Shown here piece by piece: positions 52,939-62,676 of a DNA stretch of 64,000 nt; position 1 is the first letter of the stretch; each line of letters opens with the position of its first letter. Where the stretch lies: NCBI RefSeq assembly GCF_040939125.1, contig NZ_CP162495.1, forward strand, positions 1,860,001-1,924,000, read 5' to 3'. The notes beneath the pieces are model-generated. The model searched no databases and was not told the DNA's origin. It was given only the letters and a program-made list of their open reading frames with translations. A program made the position numbers and the translations under genes. The DNA comes from Clostridium sp. BJN0013 (lineage in GTDB: Bacteria > Bacillota > Clostridia > Clostridiales > Clostridiaceae).

Positions 52939-54354
52939 ATGTTTAATTTTATTTCATTAGTGTTTTTAGGTACAGCAGGTATAATTGCAGGAATAGTTTA
53001 TGGATTTTTAAAGTGTGCCTTAAGCTATTTTAAAGCTTTCAACTATAGTTTTAATAGAAAATATTCACTGAAAACCAAGGCAAAATTGGGAGAACCTGCA
53101 GTGGAAAAATATTTTTTTAATAAACAGTATGAGGATTTGTCAAATACTTATGAAAGTGCAAAATCCATCAACAGTGGTAATATTTTAATGTTAAAAAGCC
53201 AGATGGAAACGAAATCATATTTTACATATTACAGGGTAAAAACTGCTCAAAAGGTAATATATATATTAGGTAATTTAATAAACGTAATCTGTGTTTCAAT
53301 ACATTTTTTAATAGTAACCATTATAAGTATGCCCATTTACCTGTTTTATTTTATAGTGTTATGTGGTGAAAAGTTTAAATTTAAAAAAGGAAAAATAGGA
53401 GGAGTGTGTCCAAGCTGTCTAACCAGGTTTGATATACCTTATTATATATGCCCAAATTGTGGAAGAGTTCATAAAATGCTAACTCCAGGACCCTATGGTA
53501 TAATTAAAAGAAAGTGCAAGTGTAAAGAAGTAATTCCCTGCACTAATTTAGGAGGAAGATTTAAGCTTCAGGCTATATGCCCTGTATGTGGAAAAGATAT
53601 TGAAAGCAGAGAATCCTCTCCTATATGTATACCTGTTGTAGGACCGGAATATTCAGGGAAGACTTCCTTTATATATTCTGCTATAAATACCTTAAGGGAT
53701 CATATTTCAAGAGAAAAAAAGTGGAATGTAGCATTTTTAAATCAAGATTGTGAGGATGAAATTAAAAAGTGTTTAGAATCTTTTAAAAAAGGTATTCCAC
53801 CTAAAAAGACTGATAACAGTCATACAGAGGTATATAATATTTTTATACATTCACCTAGATTTTTCAATAAAAAACTTTTATATTTTTATGATATTGCAGG
53901 GGAATATTTTAATTCAAGGGCTAATATAAGGACACAAAAACATTATAAGTATATAGAAGGTTTGATTTTTGTCATGGATCCCTTGTGCATGGCTCAGGGG
54001 GAAAGGTATATTAAAAAAGATGAATCTGTAAAAAGTAGGTTCAGAGATATAAAAAATATACATGATTTTATAGATCGTTTTATACTTGGATTAAGGGAAA
54101 TTAATCAAATCGAGCCTAAGAAACTTATTACAATACCTGCTGCAGTTGTAATAAATAAAATGGACTTGTTTGGGTATAGTGGACCTATAGAAGATTTTCT
54201 TCGGGAACTAGGAGAAGATGCCATAATAAAAAAATTTGAATATAACTTTGCAAATTATAAATTCTTTTCCTGCAGCCTGTTTCAATATGAAAAAACTGCT
54301 ACAGCAGAAGTTGTAAGCTGGATTTTAAGTGAAGCAAATAGTGAGCTTAAATAA
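52939..54354 (+). CDS. Membrane-anchored zinc-ribbon GTPase
   Basis: The 471-residue protein has an N-terminal membrane helix (about 5-27) and a hydrophobic hairpin (about 106-142). It then has zinc-binding cysteines (CPSC 157-160, CPNC 171-174, CKC 193-195, CPVC 214-217) and a GTPase domain with GPEYSGKTS (235-243), FYDIAGEY (D318) and INKMD (405-409). It is related to but more distant from the other two GTPases. It probably links the operon's products to the membrane. The 3' end overlaps only the non-used upstream part of the vWA frame. Confidence 0.75.
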   Translation: MFNFISLVFLGTAGIIAGIVYGFLKCALSYFKAFNYSFNRKYSLKTKAKLGEPAVEKYFFNKQYEDLSNTYESAKSINSGNILMLKSQMETKSYFTYYRVKTAQKVIYILGNLINVICVSIHFLIVTIISMPIYLFYFIVLCGEKFKFKKGKIGGVCPSCLTRFDIPYYICPNCGRVHKMLTPGPYGIIKRKCKCKEVIPCTNLGGRFKLQAICPVCGKDIESRESSPICIPVVGPEYSGKTSFIYSAINTLRDHISREKKWNVAFLNQDCEDEIKKCLESFKKGIPPKKTDNSHTEVYNIFIHSPRFFNKKLLYFYDIAGEYFNSRANIRTQKHYKYIEGLIFVMDPLCMAQGERYIKKDESVKSRFRDIKNIHDFIDRFILGLREINQIEPKKLITIPAAVVINKMDLFGYSGPIEDFLRELGEDAIIKKFEYNFANYKFFSCSLFQYEKTATAEVVSWILSEANSELK

Positions 54355-54367
54355 GGAGTGTATTATT

Positions 54368-56116
54368 GTGAAGAGCAAAACTAAATGGACTTTAGTTGTA
54401 ATTTTAATATGTGTGCTTCAGATGTTTTTTATTCCTTTTTCAGGGGTTGGAGCAGAGGAGGCTTCTAAAGGTACCAGCATGGATGTGATTTTTGCACTTG
54501 ATTCCAGTGGTTCCATGGCAGAAAGTGACCCTGAAAAAATACGGGAGGAAGCCATAAAGATGTTTCTTGATATGGGTCAGATTCAAGGTAACAAGGCAGG
54601 TCTTGTAGCTTATTCAGACAGCATAGTGAGAGAACATAATTTAGACAGTATAAATTCATCGGAAGACAGAGACAGAATAAAGAGTATGGCCTCTAATATT
54701 TCTCTTGGGCAGAAAACAGATACAGGCAGGGGACTTTTAGAGGCAGTAAAATTAATGGAAAGTGGCCATAAAAGTGGAAACAATCCGGTTATAATTTTAT
54801 TATCCGATGGGAAAAATGATCCTGAAAGGAGTCAGGATGAGTCTTTAAATGATTTAAAAAATGCCCTTCAAATCTGTAAAAGTAAAGGTTACCCTGTATA
54901 TACCATAGGACTTAATTATAATGGAACCGTAGATAAAACTCAGCTTGGTGACATATCCAGTTCAACTGGAGGTAAAAACTACATAACAAATACAGCCTCG
55001 GATCTTCCTGCCATCCTTACAGATATATATGCAGATAATTCAAAGCTTAAGGTTCAAGATGGAGGTACCATTAAAGCTAATGGGGATTTCCAGGAATTAA
55101 AGGTTAACATCCCCAATTCAAATGTACTTGAGGCCAATATATCAATGCTTTCAAGTACTCCTGTAGAAGTGAAACTTTTAAATCCTTCAGGAAGTGAGGT
55201 TTCCATACCTTCTGAAAATACCCTGTTTACCTCATCTAATAAATATTCAATGCTTAAACTTATCAACCCTGTAAAGGGACAGTGGACAGTTAAGGTTAAA
55301 GGAGTAAGTGGAAATGATATAAAAGTAAGTTATATATTTAACTATGATATTCAACTGAAGGCAGCCTTTACCCCTGAAAATCCAGGTAAGGGAGACAAGA
55401 TGAAGATTGAAGCTTATTTTACCAGTAATGGAAATAAGGTTACAGATGAGGAACTTTATAAAAATGCAGGGGCAAAACTCATTGTTAAAAATTTAAAAGA
55501 CAGCTTGTCTAAGGAAATACCTTTAATTTCAGAGGACAATTTATTTAAAGGTGAATATTCCTATTTGGAAGAGGGAAAATATGAGCTTAAGGTAAGAGTA
55601 GATGGAGACAGCTTTTATAGGGAAAGCAATACCCTGGTTATAGGAGATAATACTGGTGTGGGGACGCCTAAGGCCCAGCCAAAATCCTTTATTAAAAACC
55701 CAATAATTTTAACTGTAATTGGAATTATACTGGCAGCTATTTGTATTTATATAATTATTATAGTGATAAAGAAAAAACGTATCAGAGGCTTTGGACGCAT
55801 AGAGTTAAACATAAGGGATGAGAATACCGGTGAAGCTTTATCTCCGCAATTTAGAAATTTAGACAACTACACAGGAAGCTTTACTCTATTTGATGTATTG
55901 GGGCTTAAAGAAGAATATGCAGAAACTGAATCCATCAAATTTATATTTAAAAAGGATGACAGCATAGAACTAATTAATAAGTCAAACTGTACCCTTCAAA
56001 GGTCAGGAAAAATATTGGAAAATAACTCCGGCATAATACTTTATAATGGAAATAAAATAAAAGTGTTTTTAAATAAAGTTCCAAAAAGCATACTGGTGGA
56101 ATTTCATGCTAAATAG
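54368..56116 (+). CDS. Exported, membrane-anchored vWA-domain protein
   Basis: The 582-residue protein has a signal peptide (about 1-29, ending SGVGAEE) and a von Willebrand A domain with a complete MIDAS: DSSGSM (D45, S47, S49), TDTGRGLLEA and LLSDGKND. Beta-sandwich segments of about 200 residues follow, then a membrane helix (IILTVIGIILAAICIYIIIIV, about 440-462) and a cytoplasmic tail of about 115 residues. The GTG at 54368, behind AAGGAG, is chosen over the upstream frame start because it gives a clean signal peptide. The domain plan puts the metal-binding vWA outside and a tail inside. Confidence 0.8.
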   Translation: MKSKTKWTLVVILICVLQMFFIPFSGVGAEEASKGTSMDVIFALDSSGSMAESDPEKIREEAIKMFLDMGQIQGNKAGLVAYSDSIVREHNLDSINSSEDRDRIKSMASNISLGQKTDTGRGLLEAVKLMESGHKSGNNPVIILLSDGKNDPERSQDESLNDLKNALQICKSKGYPVYTIGLNYNGTVDKTQLGDISSSTGGKNYITNTASDLPAILTDIYADNSKLKVQDGGTIKANGDFQELKVNIPNSNVLEANISMLSSTPVEVKLLNPSGSEVSIPSENTLFTSSNKYSMLKLINPVKGQWTVKVKGVSGNDIKVSYIFNYDIQLKAAFTPENPGKGDKMKIEAYFTSNGNKVTDEELYKNAGAKLIVKNLKDSLSKEIPLISEDNLFKGEYSYLEEGKYELKVRVDGDSFYRESNTLVIGDNTGVGTPKAQPKSFIKNPIILTVIGIILAAICIYIIIIVIKKKRIRGFGRIELNIRDENTGEALSPQFRNLDNYTGSFTLFDVLGLKEEYAETESIKFIFKKDDSIELINKSNCTLQRSGKILENNSGIILYNGNKIKVFLNKVPKSILVEFHAK

Positions 56117-56152
56117 GTTAAAAGGTAAACTTATATGAAGGGAAGATAAATT

Positions 56153-59100
56153 ATGAACAGTAGAATTAGAGAACATCTTCAAGACCTTGAAGTAAGCAGG
56201 GGAGGAGGAATTATAAGCGATAAAATACGTATAGAAACCATACCAAATCCCATGCTTATAATAGGACTTGGAGGAACTGGCATAGATGCAATGCTTAGAT
56301 TGAAATATCAAATCAACAAAAGATTTATCCTGGAGGAGGATACTATTTCAAATACAAGAAAAGATAAGCCCAAAAAAGTAGAATTTTTAGGCTTTGAAAC
56401 CAACCAGGGAGAAAAGAATAAAAGATATCCTGGAAATGGGGGGGTGGGACTTGACCCTCAAAGTGAATTGGTCATGCTGTCAAATGCAGAAATAAGATCT
56501 ATTTTAAAAGATCGTAAAATATTGGATGACTGTATAAAGGAGTGGCTGTCACCGGAGCTGTCTTCTGAAAGTGGTACCGATGGTGCAGGAGGGGTAAGAC
56601 AGGTAGGAAGACTTTTACTATTTACAAAAATCAATGAAATTGTTGACTGTATTGAAAAGAAAATAAGATTACTGCAGGAAGACAAAGAAGAAACTCTTCA
56701 TGTATTTATACTTTCCGGACTTTCAGGGGGAACTGGCAGTGGTACTTTTATAGATATAGCCTATATAGTAAGGGGAATAATGAATAATATATATGGCTCA
56801 AAAGGTGATGACAAGGTAAATATAATGGGATATTTATTTACTCCTGATGTAAATTTGTCGAGGTCTGCGGATAATCAGTCTTCACAATCCTATATTATAA
56901 AAAATGGTTTTGCAGCACTTAAAGAGTTGGATTATCTCATGGGTATAGGAGACAGACACGAGAGATTCACACAGAAATACAGAAACAGACTTACTGTAGA
57001 TTCACCAATGCCCCCTTTTAATTTGTGTCATTTGATTTCTGCCACCAATATAGATGGAAGACCCATGAGTAATGCCTATGATTACTGTATGAATGTTACA
57101 GCGGAAAATATTGTTAATTTCATGTCCAGTGAAGTAAGGGAATCCGGTGGAGTATTTGCAATACAGGATTATATAAGTAATTTAAAACAAAATACTGATA
57201 ACATGGCAAAGCCCTATATGTCAAACTACAAATATGTAATTATAGGAGCATCTTCTGCAGTACTGCCTCTGGAAGAAATAACTACATATCTTGCCTATAA
57301 ACTTTTTGAAAAAATGCAGTATATATTTCATAATATTCCAGAGGAAAATGAAGTGGATAAGTTTATAAAAAGGCTTAATCTGGACGAGGATGGTGTAATT
57401 GAAAGATTTGAAGAGCAGGTTCAAAACAGGAAGCCAATAACAGGGTACAAAGATAGAGAAAAATACAACTATAGCAATGTAATAAAAAAACAATCAGTTA
57501 ATATTGATGAGGAAATGAAAGAATATTTAAGAGACTGTATAAATGAATATAATAAAGTGAAAGTTCAATATCCAGGACAAATTCAAAAAGAAGTACGGGA
57601 ATTGGTAGATGGAATTTTTAAAGATCCAAAAAGAGGACCTTTTTATGCATCTAGAATTTTATTTTCCAAAGGCTTTTGTGTTATAAAGACATTGGAGGTA
57701 GAAATTACATTCCTTAAGGAAAGATTGTCTAATATATCCCGGGAAATAAAGTTAAAAAAGGAACTAGCTGAGGATAAATTTATACAGGCTAAAAAAGCAA
57801 TTTTGTTCACCAAAGAGGGTAGAAAAAATGATTTCATAGAAGCAAAAAGTGAGGAGTATATATTAAAAGCAGAAGAAGAAAGAATCATAAGAATGATAGA
57901 GTTCTATGAAAAAGTAATTGAAAATTTAAGCCAATTAAATAATAGAATATACAAGGTATATACAGATATATTAAATGAATTAAATAAAATATTTAAAGAA
58001 GACGGGGATATACTGGCAAAAGGTGAAGAAATAGAAGGGGCTCTTGGAAGGACTTATTCCTGGACGGTAGTTAGGGTGCCGGATTTAACAGACTATATAG
58101 AGAGGGTTGTAAACAAGGAAACTGCAGATGAACTGGTGAGAAAATTCTCCTATAAACTTTTGGAAGAATCCCAGAAGTGGCTGGATGAGGTTCACATAGA
58201 TGTGGTGGGCTCAATTTCAAATTTTGTCTCTGAAGAGTACGGAAGTGTAATAACCCAGTCCATGGAGGAATTTTTATCTCTTGAATATGGAGAAGATAAA
58301 TCAATTATCAGCATAATAAAGGATAAAATAGCACCAAAACTTGATAAGGATGCAGTTCCTATTTTCCATATAAATAATATGGAAGCTTTGAATTTTCCTA
58401 CATGGAGCATGGTTTCAGTACCTACAAACGCCAAAAAGATTCTTGAGGGAATTAAAGAGTATAAGAGAAATTCCCATAAGGGTGATTCTATTAATATTAA
58501 AAAAAGTACAGTGACTAACAGGATATTCTGGCTTAACACCAAAAATGGAGTACCTCTTTATTCCTATGCCCCTATAAAGCATTATGAAGAAATTTATGAA
58601 AAAACACTATTTGAAAGAGATGGAATAGGAAGACACTTATATCAAAGTGAAAATAAAAACTGGATATATCTCCCTTCACCTATTCCAGAGCAGTCCTGGG
58701 GTACAACTTATGTAAATGAAAGGGTAAAGAACTATAATGAGGAGGTAAGAGGCCTTTTTAAAAGGGCAATGGAACTTGGATGTATAGTAGATACGGAAAA
58801 AGGAAGCAATGAAAGATATAAATGTATTATTACAAAAAAGTTTAATATTGATGAATTTATGAATCAGTACAGTATTGATATGCAGGAAGATAAACCTAAT
58901 GTAGGGGAAATAAAAAGGGCAATATCGGATATTGAAAAACTTTTGGAAGAGGGAATTACCCCTGTGGAAAACCATGATATGCAGAAATATTATATATTTG
59001 AAAGCAGTGATGAGGAAAAGGCACAAAATAATCTTATAAGAACTCCTGAACTTACCAAACTTTTAAGAGGAGAAGTAGAAAAATATGAAACAATTCTGGC

Positions 59101-59563
59101 TAAGAAAGAGGAGCTTTGTAATATAATAGAAAATTTAAGCAAGTCTCAAGCAGATATGGATAATTTTATAAGGGCTTTATATACAGATACTATAGCGAAA
59201 AAGGGGGTATTTTATGTTTACAATGGAGGAGAAGAGAGTAAAGTAAGTATAGAACCTTTTATAAACACTTTAAAACAAAAGGAATATCAGCATGAAGCTA
59301 TATTTAGAAAATATGTTTCACTAGATGAAAGAGATAAGGTAATTATAGATGTAACCTCTGATAGAAGGCTTGAAAATCTTTCAATGGAGGAGAATACTAA
59401 AACTCTTATTTTAAATATAGATACTCTCCTAGAAACTTTTAAAGATTGTGTTCGGGAATTGGATATCAGAAAATATCAACTGGTAAATGGAGATGAACTT
59501 TTTGCTTTCTACAATGAAATACTTTCAAGGCTGCAGGAAGTAAGAAAACAATTGGAACAATAG
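56153..59563 (+). CDS. Tubulin/FtsZ-like GTPase (Tubulin_2 type) with long helical extension
   Basis: The 1136-residue protein begins with a tubulin-like fold: PMLIIGLGGTGIDAMLRLK (residues 33-51) and the tubulin signature ILSGLSGGTGSGTFIDIAYIV (about 187-205). LGYLFTPDVNLS-like strands follow. The remaining about 800 residues are mostly helical and coiled-coil (570-640 and 1000-1060 especially). This is the Tubulin_2 class of large prokaryotic tubulin-like proteins, known mainly from bioinformatics. It may form filaments or a GTP-controlled scaffold. It is the centre of the operon and its largest protein. Confidence 0.8.
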   Translation: MNSRIREHLQDLEVSRGGGIISDKIRIETIPNPMLIIGLGGTGIDAMLRLKYQINKRFILEEDTISNTRKDKPKKVEFLGFETNQGEKNKRYPGNGGVGLDPQSELVMLSNAEIRSILKDRKILDDCIKEWLSPELSSESGTDGAGGVRQVGRLLLFTKINEIVDCIEKKIRLLQEDKEETLHVFILSGLSGGTGSGTFIDIAYIVRGIMNNIYGSKGDDKVNIMGYLFTPDVNLSRSADNQSSQSYIIKNGFAALKELDYLMGIGDRHERFTQKYRNRLTVDSPMPPFNLCHLISATNIDGRPMSNAYDYCMNVTAENIVNFMSSEVRESGGVFAIQDYISNLKQNTDNMAKPYMSNYKYVIIGASSAVLPLEEITTYLAYKLFEKMQYIFHNIPEENEVDKFIKRLNLDEDGVIERFEEQVQNRKPITGYKDREKYNYSNVIKKQSVNIDEEMKEYLRDCINEYNKVKVQYPGQIQKEVRELVDGIFKDPKRGPFYASRILFSKGFCVIKTLEVEITFLKERLSNISREIKLKKELAEDKFIQAKKAILFTKEGRKNDFIEAKSEEYILKAEEERIIRMIEFYEKVIENLSQLNNRIYKVYTDILNELNKIFKEDGDILAKGEEIEGALGRTYSWTVVRVPDLTDYIERVVNKETADELVRKFSYKLLEESQKWLDEVHIDVVGSISNFVSEEYGSVITQSMEEFLSLEYGEDKSIISIIKDKIAPKLDKDAVPIFHINNMEALNFPTWSMVSVPTNAKKILEGIKEYKRNSHKGDSINIKKSTVTNRIFWLNTKNGVPLYSYAPIKHYEEIYEKTLFERDGIGRHLYQSENKNWIYLPSPIPEQSWGTTYVNERVKNYNEEVRGLFKRAMELGCIVDTEKGSNERYKCIITKKFNIDEFMNQYSIDMQEDKPNVGEIKRAISDIEKLLEEGITPVENHDMQKYYIFESSDEEKAQNNLIRTPELTKLLRGEVEKYETILAKKEELCNIIENLSKSQADMDNFIRALYTDTIAKKGVFYVYNGGEESKVSIEPFINTLKQKEYQHEAIFRKYVSLDERDKVIIDVTSDRRLENLSMEENTKTLILNIDTLLETFKDCVRELDIRKYQLVNGDELFAFYNEILSRLQEVRKQLEQ

Positions 59564-59614
59564 TTTTGAAGGTAAGGTTAGGCCTTGCCTTCCATTTCCT
59601 TAGGAGGAATTTTT

Positions 59615-61948
59615 ATGGAGCATATGTTGAAGAGTTTCAAGGAAGAATATGATTCAGTAATTCACAGAAGAATTTATCATGGTAAAGGAGGAAGGAGTGT
59701 AAATAATCCTATACTTTTTGTATTTTTGGGAGAAGGCGTCAAAGAAGCATATGAACATATAGAAAGCAGTATAAGGCAACAATGGGACAATGGAGAAGGT
59801 ATAGCCTTTATAAATATTACTGTAGATAATGTAGAGGATAAAGACAACTCCTTTAATTTTCAATTTGAATTTGATCTTGAAGATAAAAAGTGTTTGAGAA
59901 AAAATATCAGAGAAAAATTTTATAATGATAAGGAAAATCTGGAATATTTAAATAAAAAAATAACAATGGCAAGAGATAAAATACTATCCAATGGAAGTTT
60001 GTTTAATTCTTTTGAAAATATAAGTATTTCTGTAATTACTGCTTCAGATGATCCTTTTAATATAATAGTTCCAGAAATAACTTTGCTTATAAGAAAAAAG
60101 ATGATGGAAGTATTTAAGACAGGTACTTTAGATCTTTATATTCTCATAAGGGAAAAAAATATGGAAGATGAATTTTTTTCCAGGGCAGTTTCGGTAAGCT
60201 TTTTTAGGGAAGTAGAATATATGCAAAGTGATAATTTTAATTTTAATGAAAAAATAGATGTGTACGGAGAGGGTAGGGAGCTTTCTGTAAGTTTTAAGGG
60301 AGCTGTATTTTATATGACCTACGTCCTGGAAGAAAAAAATGAAAAGGGCATAATACCAGAGAGCTCCATGGTCAATAATTACGAAATAATATCCTATATT
60401 AACCTTATAAAAAATAAAAGTATAAATATTGATAGTTTTGCAAATACGGAAAATCAGCATTACGATAATGCAAGGTTCAAAGCAAATATATTAAGGGAAG
60501 GTTTTATAAACAGATATGTTACCGCAGGGCTTTCTAAAGTGAGGAGACCAGGAGGTGCCATTTGTATAACAGTACTTAAGGCTTTTTACGAAAGAATTAT
60601 AGATAAATTGAATGAATTCTCTATAAAAAAAGTGGAATTTATAACTGAAATCTTAAAAATAGACGAGTCAGGTTTAAATCTAACAGTGGATAATATTTTA
60701 CCAAAGCACATATCTGTAATGGATATGAAAGGCATTATGATGTCACCTATTTCAAGACTGGAAAGATTTACTTTAAAACAAATTGAAGAAAAGTTGTATA
60801 GAGATAGATGTAAAAATTTTTTTAAGGAAAATTTTATAAAGCCTTCGGAAAATAATCTGGAAGCCATAAATTTTGAGGCACAGATTAAAGCTTTAGTAAA
60901 GAAAAATATAATAGATAACACTAAGTTAGGATTATACTGTGCTTTAAAGTGGACAGGGGAAGAAGGAGAGACAGTAAAATATTTAAGAGATAAAATAAAC
61001 TCTATGGATATGCTTATAAATAACATAAAAAATGAAGTCAATAACCTATATGAATCAAGATTTATAGAAGGTTTCAGCCTTAAAAATATTTTTGTCAAAA
61101 GTAAAGGATTAAAGGAAGCAAAGAAAAAAATATTTAAGGAAATATATCCTAGAAAGCTTGAAATTTTAAAGTTAAGTATTTCAAAAAAAATTCTTAAACA
61201 ATATGAATGTATTTTACTGGAAATCCATAATCAGCTTTTAGAAGAAATGGGAAAGCTTACCTGCATTGGAGAAGTAATTAATAAATATGAAGACAAAACA
61301 ATAAAAGGTGAAGATGACTATGCAGCACAAAATGTAAAAGCTTATTATAAAAATGTGGTAAATAATATTTTGGATGATCTTGAAAAAAATTATGGTGAAG
61401 CTTTTTATCTGGAAGATAACTATATAGGAAATATTTCAATAGGATTAAGGGAAGGAAAGGAAAAAATACTTGAAAAAATGATACTGTTTTGCAATAAATA
61501 TATTTTAACACAAGATGAATTTAACCAATCCTTTGAAGAAGAGTTCAATAAAAGAACCAATATTAGTCTTTCCGACTATAATCTAAAGGTACTTTCCAGG
61601 GAGGAACTTTACCGTAAACTTTACAATATGCTTGAGGATAATTCTGCCCTTAAAAGCCATATTATGAATTATGACGTAAAGATGTACCAGGAGAAATATT
61701 TTTTTGGAGATTACAGCAGTGATTTTATAAAATATGCTTTTGATTTTGACAGAAAAACGAGAAACTATAAAATAGGATATATACATGAAATAAAAAGCAG
61801 CGGTATTGAAAAATTAAATCTAATGGGAGGATTCGGGGCAAAGGATATTATTTATATAAAATCTTCTATTGAATTTTATGATTATTGTCTGAAAAAGGGA
61901 TACCTGCTTCATGGTATTGATATAAACCTATTGCCTCATATAATTTAG
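59615..61948 (+). CDS. Large protein of the operon, possible GTP-site-less tubulin paralogue
   Basis: The 777-residue protein starts at ATG 59615 behind TTAGGAGGAAT. I recognise no catalytic motif. Its N-terminal region parallels the tubulin-like protein: NPILFVFLGEGVKEAYEHI in place of PMLIIGLGGTGIDAMLRL, then ISVITASDDPFNIIVPEITLLIRKKMMEVF in place of ILSGLSGGTGSGTFIDIAYIVRGIMNNIY, followed by TLDLYILIRE. The glycine-rich GTP signature is lost. The rest is helical. It may be a non-hydrolysing partner of the tubulin-like protein. That relation is my reading of the alignment by eye. Confidence 0.55.
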   Translation: MEHMLKSFKEEYDSVIHRRIYHGKGGRSVNNPILFVFLGEGVKEAYEHIESSIRQQWDNGEGIAFINITVDNVEDKDNSFNFQFEFDLEDKKCLRKNIREKFYNDKENLEYLNKKITMARDKILSNGSLFNSFENISISVITASDDPFNIIVPEITLLIRKKMMEVFKTGTLDLYILIREKNMEDEFFSRAVSVSFFREVEYMQSDNFNFNEKIDVYGEGRELSVSFKGAVFYMTYVLEEKNEKGIIPESSMVNNYEIISYINLIKNKSINIDSFANTENQHYDNARFKANILREGFINRYVTAGLSKVRRPGGAICITVLKAFYERIIDKLNEFSIKKVEFITEILKIDESGLNLTVDNILPKHISVMDMKGIMMSPISRLERFTLKQIEEKLYRDRCKNFFKENFIKPSENNLEAINFEAQIKALVKKNIIDNTKLGLYCALKWTGEEGETVKYLRDKINSMDMLINNIKNEVNNLYESRFIEGFSLKNIFVKSKGLKEAKKKIFKEIYPRKLEILKLSISKKILKQYECILLEIHNQLLEEMGKLTCIGEVINKYEDKTIKGEDDYAAQNVKAYYKNVVNNILDDLEKNYGEAFYLEDNYIGNISIGLREGKEKILEKMILFCNKYILTQDEFNQSFEEEFNKRTNISLSDYNLKVLSREELYRKLYNMLEDNSALKSHIMNYDVKMYQEKYFFGDYSSDFIKYAFDFDRKTRNYKIGYIHEIKSSGIEKLNLMGGFGAKDIIYIKSSIEFYDYCLKKGYLLHGIDINLLPHII

Positions 61949-61978
61949 ATTTTGAATCATCTAAAGGAAGGTAATGTT

Positions 61979-62626
61979 ATGAAAATAGTTGAACTTTTAG
62001 ATAATAAAGATGAAATATACAATATAAGTTGGGAACTGGATAGGGATAAATTTACTATAAGATGGAGATGGCCCAAAGATATTGATATAGTGTATATAGT
62101 AAAAACAAATACCCTGGATAATTTTTCTCTAGATAATATAGATAAAAATAATGTTAAATTATATACTAGGGAGGAATATAGAGAATTTAATGGATACTGT
62201 GAAGCTGTAAGAGAAATAAGCCAATATACATATTATATTTTTCCTGCAGTTGAAAAAGAAGATGAGATCTTGCTTTTAAAACAGGAAAATGGCAAAAACA
62301 AAGTATTGATAAACACGGGAAAACCTAAAATTTATTATGAAATAAGGCAGATAAAACCTTTGAGAAGTTTTTTTTCCAAGGAAAAAATATTACAGATTAT
62401 TATAGATTCAGAAGCAGCTTTAAATAAAGATGTGTTATGCTATGTGAAAAAGTTAAATTTTTATCCACTTAATAAAGAAGATGGTATAGCTTTTGATTTT
62501 ATTGACAATATTTCTGCAGGAAAAAATGTTATGCCAAAGATAAGGGTGGGAAAAAATGAGTATGTAAAAGTTTTTATAAAAGATACAGATAAATATGGCA
62601 GTGCCTATACTTTAAAAGGAAAGTAA
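61979..62626 (+). CDS. Beta-sandwich protein of the GTPase operon (copy B)
   Basis: The 215-residue protein starts at the ATG 61979 behind AAAGGAAGG. It has the two beta-domain blocks of the 334-residue protein at 47993 (WELDRDKFTIRWRWPKDIDIVYIV and PKIYYEIRQIKPLRSFF), but not that protein's acidic N-terminal region. It is followed, as there, by a zinc-ribbon GTPase gene. Likely an adaptor. No enzyme motif seen. Confidence 0.6.
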   Translation: MKIVELLDNKDEIYNISWELDRDKFTIRWRWPKDIDIVYIVKTNTLDNFSLDNIDKNNVKLYTREEYREFNGYCEAVREISQYTYYIFPAVEKEDEILLLKQENGKNKVLINTGKPKIYYEIRQIKPLRSFFSKEKILQIIIDSEAALNKDVLCYVKKLNFYPLNKEDGIAFDFIDNISAGKNVMPKIRVGKNEYVKVFIKDTDKYGSAYTLKGK

Positions 62627-62676
62627 AAATAATATCTGGCAAGTTTAATTTTCTTTGCAGGAAAGGAGCAGGGTTT

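Noticed and set aside
58192-58542. Minus-strand ORF of 116 codons in the tubulin-like gene
   Set aside because: It lies wholly inside a well-supported gene on the other strand and has no start signals. Like the many similar long minus-strand frames in 47.6-64 kb, it is a shadow.
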